A DNA stretch of 64,000 nucleotides from positions 1-64,000 of the forward strand of contig CAINHO010000047.1 in assembly GCA_903848935.1 (NCBI GenBank), given 5' to 3'. The position numbers and the translations under genes are program-made. The stretch comes from an uncultured Pseudomonadota bacterium. Its GTDB lineage: Bacteria; Pseudomonadota; Gammaproteobacteria; Methylococcales; Methylomonadaceae. Below the pieces are notes generated by a model, which was given only the letters and a program-made list of their open reading frames with translations, was not told the origin of the DNA and made no database searches. Positions 57,601 to 64,000 of the stretch are shown piece by piece (the stretch's first letter is position 1; every line of letters begins with the position of its first letter).

Positions 57601-59868
57601 CGCCAAAGCGTTTAAGGCTTTATTGCCTGCGTGAAAATTGATGGTTTTTAAATTGAAAATTTCGTTTGCATTCAAATTTTCGGGATGACCTAAATTCAAA
57701 TGCGCGGCGATAGTAAATAAACTTTCTTGTTGTTCGAGTTCCACGCCAATCGGCGTATCACCTAACAAATGCTGACCAATCCGCCAATGAATCGACCGGC
57801 GTTGTTCAGGGTTTAAAAACCGCAACACAGCTTCCTGCACGCGGTCATGAACAAATTGCAATTCGGTTTTACTTTCCATCAACAAGCCCAAACTCAACAC
57901 GGGTTTCAAGCGTTCAAATAAGGTTTGATATGAAATTTCGTGAATCAAAGACACTTCTTCCGCTGAAAAACGATTGCCCATGCAGGCACAGAGCATCAAA
58001 ATTTCAATGGTTTCGGGCGGTAATTGACTGACTTTTGAGCCAAATAATTCCACCACGCTCGTCGGCATATTGGATTGGCTAATTTTCGCCATATCCCAAC
58101 CCCATTGCCCGTCTTTATTAACGTGCAACAATTGTTCATTGTGCAACCATGACAAACTTTCACTGACAAATAGCGGATTACCTTCGGTTAATTCAACTAA
58201 AAAAGCAGACAATGCTTCACATTGCACACGCGGCAAATCCAAAATATACGCCACCATTTCATGACAATCGCTTTCATTGAGCGACGTTAAACGCAAATCG
58301 TGCAACGGCAAATGTTTTTCCTGAATCGCTCGCATGAGTTGACTTAACGGGTGATTCACATCGACTTCGTTGTTGCGATACGCGCCAATAAAAAATAAAT
58401 ACGGATAATCTGACACGTTGGCGAATAAATGCTGCAAAAAATCAAAAGTCGCGCTGTCACACCATTGCAAATCGTCGATAAACAACACCAGCGGACAATC
58501 ACGTTGCGCTAAACACGCTAAAAATTGCCCGAATAAATTATTAAAACGATTTCGCGCTTCAACCGGCGGCAAACTCGGCACATCAGGTTGTTGTCCGATT
58601 AACACGCTTAATTCGGGAATGAAATCACTTATCACCCTACCCTGCGTGCCAACCGCTTCTAAAATTCGATGCTTCCAAAATTCCACCTGGAAATCACTTT
58701 CAGTCAACAGCGTGCGAATCAAATTTCGTAACGCTTGCAACAACGAACTGTATGGAATGTTTTTTTGATATTGGTCAAATTTCCCCGAGGTGAAATAGCC
58801 GCGATGTTCGACTAACGGACGTTGCAATTCTTGAATCAAACGAGTTTTACCAATGCCCGGTAAACCAGAAATAAATACTGAAGCAAAACCGCCGCGTGTG
58901 ACTAAATCGTATTGTTGCAACACGGTTTGCGTTTCGGTGATACGTCCCACCATTTTGGAAATAAACACCACGCGCCGACGATGGTCTTGCAAGCCAATTT
59001 TAAATCTCGAAATATGACCATAAGCCGCTAATTCCGTCGCACAACGATGTAAATCGGCATACAACCCCTGCCCACTTTGATAACGTTTTTCGGGTTCTTT
59101 CAAACACATTTTGGCAACAATATCGCCTAACACGAACGGCAAAATTTTATTAACGTGGTGAACTGGCGGAGCTTCTTCGGCGAGATGCGAGTGAATCAGT
59201 TCGAGCGGATCGGTACTTTTAAACGGCAACTGTCCCGTTAGCAATTGATAAAACACAATGCCGAGCGAATACATATCAGTCGAAAAATCGACACGGTGAT
59301 TGATACGTCCCGTTTGTTCGGGCGAGGTGTAAGCGAGCGTGCCTTCGACAAAATTCTGGTCATAAATAAAATGGCTAATTTCACGAATATCCACCGGCGT
59401 GATGAAATCGGTCACATGAACGGCGAGTGTTTCAGCTTGAATTAAAATGTTGTGCGGTTTGATACCACCGTGAATGATGCCCGCGTCGTGAATGACATTG
59501 AGGATTTGTGCGAGCTCACCGGCAATTTTGAAAAAATCTTCGAGCGAAATAGCTTTATCGCCGCGCCACTTGCTCATTGGAAGACTAGAAAAATCGCGTT
59601 GCACAATAAATTGCACGTCGCCGAACGATTCAAATGCGGTTGGCGTAATCACTCGATTGTCGTGAATAATTTTTAAGCGTTCCACTTTTTGGCGCAAATA
59701 TCGCCGCTGACTTTCTTGGCGGAGCGGATTTTTGAACAGCTTGATAACGTAATAATCGTTGGTGTGTTGCTTTGAAACCGCTCTGAAAACTAACGATTCT
59801 AAACTTTCGCCCAACTGTTCGAGTAAACGGTAATGGGGGATTTTCGCGGCGATTTCATCGAGTTTCAC
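54688..59868 (-). CDS. Giant Ser/Thr kinase-like/AAA/TPR/GAF/histidine kinase-like protein
   Basis: A 1726-residue protein. Residues 1-280 form a Ser/Thr kinase-like fold (VIKLF Lys43, TSPEQTGRIN), but the HRD motif reads HGGIKPHN at 133-140, so the catalytic Asp is Gly; the DFG position reads DFI. Next comes an AAA-type ATPase with Walker A GLPGIGKT (335-342) and Walker B LFIDDLQ (465-466), then a long TPR-like region and a GAF domain (about 1290-1440). HisKA has His 1511 (NIAHQWRQPLN). The HATPase G1 box reads NNGGV instead of DxGxG, while the G2 box GGTGIGL is kept. The family is a known multi-domain sensor type; this copy lacks key residues of both kinases. Confidence 0.9.
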   Translation of the reverse strand: MKLDEIAAKIPHYRLLEQLGESLESLVFRAVSKQHTNDYYVIKLFKNPLRQESQRRYLRQKVERLKIIHDNRVITPTAFESFGDVQFIVQRDFSSLPMSKWRGDKAISLEDFFKIAGELAQILNVIHDAGIIHGGIKPHNILIQAETLAVHVTDFITPVDIREISHFIYDQNFVEGTLAYTSPEQTGRINHRVDFSTDMYSLGIVFYQLLTGQLPFKSTDPLELIHSHLAEEAPPVHHVNKILPFVLGDIVAKMCLKEPEKRYQSGQGLYADLHRCATELAAYGHISRFKIGLQDHRRRVVFISKMVGRITETQTVLQQYDLVTRGGFASVFISGLPGIGKTRLIQELQRPLVEHRGYFTSGKFDQYQKNIPYSSLLQALRNLIRTLLTESDFQVEFWKHRILEAVGTQGRVISDFIPELSVLIGQQPDVPSLPPVEARNRFNNLFGQFLACLAQRDCPLVLFIDDLQWCDSATFDFLQHLFANVSDYPYLFFIGAYRNNEVDVNHPLSQLMRAIQEKHLPLHDLRLTSLNESDCHEMVAYILDLPRVQCEALSAFLVELTEGNPLFVSESLSWLHNEQLLHVNKDGQWGWDMAKISQSNMPTSVVELFGSKVSQLPPETIEILMLCACMGNRFSAEEVSLIHEISYQTLFERLKPVLSLGLLMESKTELQFVHDRVQEAVLRFLNPEQRRSIHWRIGQHLLGDTPIGVELEQQESLFTIAAHLNLGHPENLNANEIFNLKTINFHAGNKALNALATQAANEYYRNGIELVPAEGWKKHYALTFRLHQRLAKTELMMGRYDLSEKLLDTLLNQAIDDVDRAEALAEQTTSLSSIGNFIKAIETANRGLSYFDKAIPENAEKAAKRTAELMVQIHADNADVWQKILDMPFTQERRSKIELAFYSELIPDLYMSGLVPQLYLSAAQSTMHCLQGGMDESVIYSFSIMGLNLGEQGQFELAFKYQDLAHELCTRYPDTFGATRGINGIVWCNMHSRSHPADIVAYCHKGIQSGKNCGDLYNAGLTYAPLMWNLQVQGANFEEIENTATACLEFSQKNQLGFSIGVAQAMQAGWIEPMKSATAPLIPMAETLKLWENCNHVASAGSYFVHLGMCHYYYGRYEEAAECLEAVNRYLTGLTDNVLKRQWYVFQALNELCLYKKNGGDKAATIIKVEKLIAPVETWATLGVLLKPYLQLYRAKYAYCFGDFPTDCVRYIEAIETTHCLGYTFLEGFINESFSDWLRESGYQGGDNYCREAVRLYRKCGALGKEIQLLERLPISFENEYRPNNSLVESGESLALPNLDVDYLVKSSLALSAEIDQEKLLGKIMDVVLQSSGAQHGYLLVQNNREWAVRAASHVAEEVQLKTGLKPVHTEAELCQGIVHYACRTLETVVLADAQTAVEFKDLPEVVRLGLRSLLCLPLRRQGQLVGLLYLENRLSPDIFTADRVRVTELLCQQAAISMENARMMAEIGRFNLALEQRVAEEVTRNREKDHLLIQQSRLAVMGEMINNIAHQWRQPLNALGLVLGNLKDAQRFNELTCEYLERQCNEGRLYIENMSNTINDFRNFFRPNKAQEAFSLQDAIQQAATLVYASLKAHKIELKIDAPTDIHITGFANEYAQALLNLLTNAKEAILAQSDEGGTIVVQLQEVDALAQVTVINNGGVIEEQILPRLFEPYFSTKEGGTGIGLYMSKMIIENSMNGQISVRNIPDGVEFKIVTPINNEKEKR

Positions 59869-60950
59869 AACAATAACTCGTTAGACATAGGTTCATCAAT
59901 AATTTCGGCTAACGGATTTTCGCCATTTTCAAACAACCGTAAACACGCAGCAACCACCGCTGCATCATAACAACTGCCCGCACCGCGCTGAATTTCTTCT
60001 AATCCTTTTTCAATCCCTACCGCTAATCGATACGGGCGATGCGAAGCCATCGCTTCCAACACATCTGCAACGGTTAAAATTCGTGCTTCCAACAAAATCT
60101 CATCACCTTTTAAACCACGCGGATAACCGCTACCGTCTAAACGTTCATGATGTTGATAAATCATTTCGGCGACTGACCACGGAAATGCCACGTCTTTCAT
60201 GATGTCGTAACCGACTTGCGGATGAGTTTTTATTAACGAAAATTCAATCGCAGTCAATTGTCCTGAACGGTTCAAAATCTCAGCAGGAATATAGATTTTG
60301 CCAATGTCATGCACCATAGCACCTAAACGTAAACCTTCAATAAAATCGTCCGTTAAGTTCATTTCTCGGGCAATGTTCACCGCTAATTTGGATACACGCG
60401 ATTGGTGTCCTGCCGTGTAAGGATCCCGTTTTTCAATGGTCAACGCCAAAGCCTGAATAGTTTGCTCTAAAATATGGCTGTATCTTTTTTGATTTTCGTT
60501 CAATGTAAACAAAGATACAGTTAGCGCGTGCGTACGTTCATCAACCAGTCGCTGCAAGTCGCGTTGAATTTGGTGTAAACGAATGTGCGTATCGACTCGC
60601 GCCAACACTTCTTCAAGCTGAAATGGCTTGGTAATGTAATCCACGCCGCCACTTTTAAACGCCATCAATTTGTCTTCAGTATCTTGTAACGCACTGACAA
60701 AAATAACGGGGATTTCAGCGATAGTCGGATTGAGTTTGAGTTGGCGACAAACCTCGTAACCGTCCATGTCAGGCATCCGAATATCGAGTAAAACCAAATC
60801 GGGTGGATTGGTTCGAATCGATTTTAACGCTGTTTCACCATTAAGCGCGGGACGAATTTTATAGCCAAACCGTTGCAACATAATGCCCAACACCCGTAAA
60901 TTGTTTGGGTTATCGTCCACAATGACGATGTCGCCAGAATGATTATTCAT
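59865..60950 (-). CDS. Response regulator with HD-GYP c-di-GMP phosphodiesterase domain
   Basis: A 361-residue RpfG-like protein. The receiver (about 1-125) has IVDDNPNN, phospho-Asp in LVLLDIRMPDMDG and YITKPF. A linker with a coiled stretch leads to an HD-GYP domain (about 160-350) with MVHDIGKIYIP, the second His pair in QHHERLDGSGYP, and the GYP signature itself. HD-GYP domains degrade c-di-GMP. It is the first gene of a minus-strand run and overlaps the giant kinase by 4 bp, so it is probably an output of that system. Confidence 0.93.
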   Translation of the reverse strand: MNNHSGDIVIVDDNPNNLRVLGIMLQRFGYKIRPALNGETALKSIRTNPPDLVLLDIRMPDMDGYEVCRQLKLNPTIAEIPVIFVSALQDTEDKLMAFKSGGVDYITKPFQLEEVLARVDTHIRLHQIQRDLQRLVDERTHALTVSLFTLNENQKRYSHILEQTIQALALTIEKRDPYTAGHQSRVSKLAVNIAREMNLTDDFIEGLRLGAMVHDIGKIYIPAEILNRSGQLTAIEFSLIKTHPQVGYDIMKDVAFPWSVAEMIYQHHERLDGSGYPRGLKGDEILLEARILTVADVLEAMASHRPYRLAVGIEKGLEEIQRGAGSCYDAAVVAACLRLFENGENPLAEIIDEPMSNELLL

Positions 60951-61034
60951 GATTTTCTCTTAAATTTTTTTTTTGAATGGGTAAGTAAGTGAATTCGCCT
61001 TGCTTATGTTTTCAGCTTATCAAATTTAGAGCGG

Positions 61035-61062
61035 CTGACCAACATATTAACTGTTGTATAAT
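61035..61062 (+). promoter_or_regulatory. Likely promoter of the ATPase-metA operon
   Basis: CTGACC (61035-61040), 16-bp spacer, then consensus TATAAT (61057-61062). It lies in the divergent gap between the HD-GYP gene (start 60950) and the ATPase (ATG 61096). ACAAGG (61081-61086) is the ribosome site. Confidence 0.65.
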
Positions 61063-61095
61063 TTGCTAACTTTTTATTTTACAAGGTACAAACTG

Positions 61096-61944
61096 ATGAA
61101 AATGACCGCTCAAGAATTTATCGATTGGAAATCGAAACACATTACATTATTGGCGATGTCGGGCGCGGGAAAAACCACGTTGGCAGATAAACTGCCGAAA
61201 ACCAAGTGGTATCACTATTCGGGCGATTATCGTATCGGTACAAAATATCTGAAAGAACCCATTTTAGACAACATCAAACGTCAGGCGATGAGCGTGCCGT
61301 TTTTGCGTGAATTACTTCGCGCCGATTCGCTTTATATTAAAAGTAAAATTTCGTTTGATAATTTAACAGCGGTGTCGAGTTATTTGGGGAAATTGGGCGA
61401 CGCTGAACAAGGCGGGTTGTCGTTAAAAGAATTCAAACATCGGCAAAGTTTACACCGTCAAGCTGAAATTGAAGCCATGAAAGACGTGCCTGCATTCATT
61501 CATAATGCAGAAGATATTTATGGTTATAACCATTTTATTAACGACGCGGGCGGCAGCGTTTGTGAACTGGATTGTCCTGAAGTATTGGAAACATTGGCAG
61601 AAAATACGCTGATTATTTACATTAAAATTCCGCCTGAACTCGAACAAACGATTATCGACCGCGCCAAAAATGAGCCGAAACCGTTGTATTACCGCGAAGC
61701 GTTTTTAGATGAAAAGTTGGGCGAATTTTTAGCGTTGAAAAATTACGCTTCAACCGATGAAATGCCGCCTGATGAATTTGTAACGTGGGTTTTTCCTGAA
61801 TTATTTAAAGCTCGTGTGCCGCGTTATGAAGTCATTGCAGAAAAATACGGTTACGTCATTGACGGCAATGACATGGCAAAAGTCGAAACGGAAGACGATT
61901 TTATTGCCGTCATTGCTGCCGCGTTGGCAAAACAAAATGGCTAA
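61096..61944 (+). CDS. P-loop NTPase/kinase-like protein of unknown substrate
   Basis: From ATG 61096, 9 bp after ACAAGG, the product is 282 residues; a longer frame starts 14 codons upstream but lacks a better site. It has one P-loop, LLAMSGAGKTTLADKL. An Asp-rich FINDAGGSVCELDCPEVLE segment could hold Walker B-like acids, followed by a strand LIIYIKIP. The fold resembles nucleotide kinases. I do not recognise a named family. Its stop lies inside a perfect TAAGGAGG that serves metA, so the two are coupled. Confidence 0.7.
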   Translation: MKMTAQEFIDWKSKHITLLAMSGAGKTTLADKLPKTKWYHYSGDYRIGTKYLKEPILDNIKRQAMSVPFLRELLRADSLYIKSKISFDNLTAVSSYLGKLGDAEQGGLSLKEFKHRQSLHRQAEIEAMKDVPAFIHNAEDIYGYNHFINDAGGSVCELDCPEVLETLAENTLIIYIKIPPELEQTIIDRAKNEPKPLYYREAFLDEKLGEFLALKNYASTDEMPPDEFVTWVFPELFKARVPRYEVIAEKYGYVIDGNDMAKVETEDDFIAVIAAALAKQNG

Positions 61945-61953
61945 GGAGGCACG

Positions 61954-63018
61954 ATGCCTTTAGTTGCTCATACTGATTTGCCAACGTTTCAACGGCTACG
62001 CGAAGAAGGCGAAGAAATTGTCGATGCGGATCGCGCCAGTCATCAAGAAATCCGCGAAATTCATATTGGTTTACTCAACATGATGCCCGATGCGGCTTTG
62101 GAAGCGACTGAACGGCAATTTTTTCGGCTGGTTGGCGCGTGTAATCAAATCGCGCAATTTCATGTGCATCCTTTTACGATTGACGGTTTACAGCGCAGTC
62201 CTGAAACGCAAGCGCATATTGATAAATACTACGAGTCGTTTTCAAAAATCAAAGCTGACGGATTGGACGCGCTGATTATCAGCGGCGCGAATGTGACGAG
62301 CGATTTTTTGCCAAATGAAGATTTTTGGCTGCCGTTGACCGAAGTTTTTTCATGGGCAAAAGAAAATGTCACCTCGATTTTGTGTTCGTGTTTGGCGACG
62401 CACGCGATTATTCAGTATTGTCACGGCGTGGCGCGAACCCGTTTACCCGAAAAACGGTGGGGCGTTTTTTCGCATACGTTGGTCGATAGAACGCATCCGC
62501 TGGTCGTTGAAATCAACACCCGTTTTGATGTGCCGCATTCACGGTTTAACGAGATTTTTCAAAATGATATGGAGAAATTTGGGTTGCGCGTTTTGGCGAC
62601 TAGCAATGAAGCGGGTGTGCATTTAGCGACCAGTGCGGATGGTTTTCGGATTGTGTTTTTTCAAGGGCATCCCGAATACGACGATGTCAGTTTGCTCAAA
62701 GAATATAAACGTGAAGTGCTGCGTTTTTATCGTGGTGAAATCGCAGATTATCCGCCCTACCCTGAACATTATTTTAATGACGAAGTGAAAACAATTTTTG
62801 CGGATTACGCGCAAAAAGTCGGTGCAGCAAAATTGAATCACCAGCCATTTCCTGAATTTCCAGAAGCGTCCGTGTTGAAATATATTGATGTGACGTGGCG
62901 TGATACGGCAAAAGCGGTCTTTAATAATTGGTTGGGTAAAATTTATCAAATTACGCATCAAGACCGTCGCATTCCGTTTATGGATGACGTTGATCCGAAA
63001 AACCCGTTGAATTTATAG
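61954..63018 (+). CDS. metA: Homoserine O-acyltransferase (MetA family)
   Basis: MetA activates homoserine for methionine synthesis. The 354-residue protein is longer than E. coli MetA (about 309). It keeps ATERQFFRL, the catalytic Cys in LCSCLATHAII, and the catalytic His in FQGHPEYDDVSLL. E. coli has GAPLG in a loop that helps set acyl-donor preference; this one has GANVTS, so succinyl versus acetyl cannot be settled by eye. The ribosome site is a perfect TAAGGAGG (61942-61949). A terminator follows. Confidence 0.9.
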   Translation: MPLVAHTDLPTFQRLREEGEEIVDADRASHQEIREIHIGLLNMMPDAALEATERQFFRLVGACNQIAQFHVHPFTIDGLQRSPETQAHIDKYYESFSKIKADGLDALIISGANVTSDFLPNEDFWLPLTEVFSWAKENVTSILCSCLATHAIIQYCHGVARTRLPEKRWGVFSHTLVDRTHPLVVEINTRFDVPHSRFNEIFQNDMEKFGLRVLATSNEAGVHLATSADGFRIVFFQGHPEYDDVSLLKEYKREVLRFYRGEIADYPPYPEHYFNDEVKTIFADYAQKVGAAKLNHQPFPEFPEASVLKYIDVTWRDTAKAVFNNWLGKIYQITHQDRRIPFMDDVDPKNPLNL

Positions 63019-63029
63019 CTGTCAAAAAA

Positions 63030-63067
63030 CGTGCTGGGTGACAACGCATCATTCAGCACGTTTTTTT
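63030..63067 (+). terminator. Terminator after metA
   Basis: CGTGCTG (63030-63036), preceded by six A, pairs with CAGCACG (63054-63060), and seven T follow (63061-63067). A strong intrinsic terminator. Confidence 0.92.
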
Positions 63068-63069
63068 AT

Positions 63070-63099
63070 TTGACAACATGAGACAACCAGTCGTATTAT
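63070..63099 (+). promoter_or_regulatory. Promoter of the TetR-family gene
   Basis: Exact TTGACA (63070-63075), 18-bp spacer, TATTAT (63094-63099), 7 bp before the ATG region. Between them lies AGAC-aacca-GTC (about 63081-63093), a short imperfect palindrome where the repressor might bind. The operator reading is a guess. Confidence 0.6.
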
Positions 63100-63106
63100 T
63101 TCACCC

Positions 63107-63703
63107 ATGGAAAAAATCAAACAAAAAGACATCAATCGAGAAAATCTGCTCAACGAAGGCGTGGCGTTGTTGATGCAGCAGGGTTATCACGGAACAGGTT
63201 TAAAAGAAATTCTCGACGCTGTGCAAATTCCGAAAGGCTCTTTTTATAATTATTTTGGCAGTAAAGAAAATTTTGCCGCTGAAATTGTGGGGCATTACAT
63301 CACGCCTTATTTGGCGCAATTACATTGTTATTTAGCGGAATCCGAAGGCAACGCATTGGCAGCATTGGAACGTTATTTAAACGAAGGCATTGCCGAATTG
63401 GAGCGTACCGAATTCAAAGGCGGTTGTTTGCTGGGAAATTTAATGGGCGAAGTCGGCGACACCAGCGAAGTTTGCCGTGCGGCATTACAAACCGCATTAA
63501 ACCGTTATCGTGATGTGTGGGAAATTGGTTTAAGTCGCGCTCAATCTGAAGGTTCAATTCGTACCGACAAAACGGCGCGTGAAATGGCGGATTTGTGGGT
63601 GAATGCGTGGCAAGGCGCGTTGCTTCGTATGAAAATTGAACAATCCACCGCGCCACTAAAACAGTGTCAGCAAGAATTACTGGGCGATTTTTTTAAAGCG
63701 TAA
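63107..63703 (+). CDS. TetR-family transcriptional regulator
   Basis: A 198-residue repressor. The N-terminal helix-turn-helix reads LKEILDAVQIPKGSFYNYFGSKENFA (about 35-60), the hallmark of the family, and the C-terminal part is a helical ligand-binding domain (about 75-198). It resembles the NemR/AcuR-type branch in the HTH. The DUF4242 gene 63 bp downstream is its likeliest target or partner. The ligand is unknown. Confidence 0.92.
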   Translation: MEKIKQKDINRENLLNEGVALLMQQGYHGTGLKEILDAVQIPKGSFYNYFGSKENFAAEIVGHYITPYLAQLHCYLAESEGNALAALERYLNEGIAELERTEFKGGCLLGNLMGEVGDTSEVCRAALQTALNRYRDVWEIGLSRAQSEGSIRTDKTAREMADLWVNAWQGALLRMKIEQSTAPLKQCQQELLGDFFKA

Positions 63704-63766
63704 TCACGGATTGCGTTTTAACAAGCTGTGCCTTTTTTAACTTTACAATTCAATGAGGAATTACCC

Positions 63767-64000
63767 ATGCCAAAATATATCGTCGAACGTGACATCCCAA
63801 ACGCAGGTTCTTTGACTGCTGAACAATTACAAGGCATCGCACAAACTTCGTGTGGCGTTTCGTGCAAAATGAATGCAAACGTGCATTGGCTCGAAAGTTT
63901 TGTTACACCCGACAAAGTGTATTGCATTTTGATTGCGGATAACGAAGAAGCCTTGCGTGAACACGCTGAAAAAGGCGGCTTCCCCATCACTAAAATTGCC
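63767..64000 (+). CDS. DUF4242-family small protein, 5' part
   Basis: ATG 63767 follows GAGGAA (63755-63760) by 6 bp, and the frame is open to the right edge (78 codons seen). It begins MPKYIVERDIPNAGSLTAEQ and has VCCIL-like strand VYCILIADNEEALREHAEKG. This matches the DUF4242 family, some of whose members bind nickel in the ferredoxin-like dimer. The end is outside the window. It lies directly after the TetR gene, suggesting one unit. Confidence 0.78.
   Translation, partial: MPKYIVERDIPNAGSLTAEQLQGIAQTSCGVSCKMNANVHWLESFVTPDKVYCILIADNEEALREHAEKGGFPITKIA

Overview
The window reads as an ordinary stretch of chromosome from a moderately A+T-leaning gammaproteobacterium. The family mix (PstS/PstC/PstA with large periplasmic insertions, TusA, a TusD-TusC pair, a GNAT-nitrilase fusion, HD-GYP and AAA-kinase sensor proteins, class Ia ribonucleotide reductase) suits a sulfur-type lineage such as the Beggiatoa/Thiotrichales group. 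That placement is inference from gene content, not proof. No rRNA, tRNA, CRISPR array, IS element or phage was found. The one clear mobile element is an intein inside dnaE.

Layout. 1-1.3 kb: the end of a secreted RTX protein with tandem repeats. 1.4-5.4 kb: trpD-nth, then an NYN-domain protein overlapping miaA. 5.4-12.5 kb: a complete phosphate uptake operon, pstS-pstC-pstA-pstB-(half phoU)-phoU, behind a near-perfect Pho box. 12.5-13.5 kb: two small minus-strand genes, one of them PilZ-like. 13.6-19.2 kb: a GNAT-nitrilase fusion with its own Pho-box-like promoter, an OprB-type porin, and a sixA-CHAD-CDF transporter operon. 19.2-22.3 kb: an ASCH protein and clpS-clpA. 22.3-26.6 kb, minus strand: infA, rlmL, rpiA and pip.

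26.7-34.5 kb: rplU-rpmA-obgE-proB and a dnaE carrying a 438-residue intein. 34.7-42.1 kb: tgt, tusA, a second GNAT-nitrilase pair as two overlapping genes, a membrane DnaJ (minus strand), mobB-moeA, a PAS histidine kinase and trmB. 42.1-46.7 kb, minus strand: nrdA-nrdB-pyrC' behind a double NrdR-type box. 47-48.8 kb: a membrane protein with a c-type heme motif and a tusD-tusC pair.

48.8-61 kb, minus strand: an HD-GYP response regulator, a giant kinase/AAA/GAF/histidine kinase and a hybrid histidine kinase, each overlapping the next by 4 bp; then lptE, holA and a TonB-dependent receptor. 61-64 kb: a P-loop ATPase coupled to metA, a TetR regulator and the start of a DUF4242 protein.

Themes. 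Phosphate recurs: the Pst system, a second Pho-type promoter, and the SixA and CHAD genes. Signalling is dense around 52-61 kb. The most unusual items are the dnaE intein, two GNAT-nitrilase modules in one window (one fused, one split), a half-length phoU next to a full one, a giant sensor protein with key residues replaced in both kinase domains, and a dihydroorotase-like gene without its HxH metal motif that overlaps nrdB.
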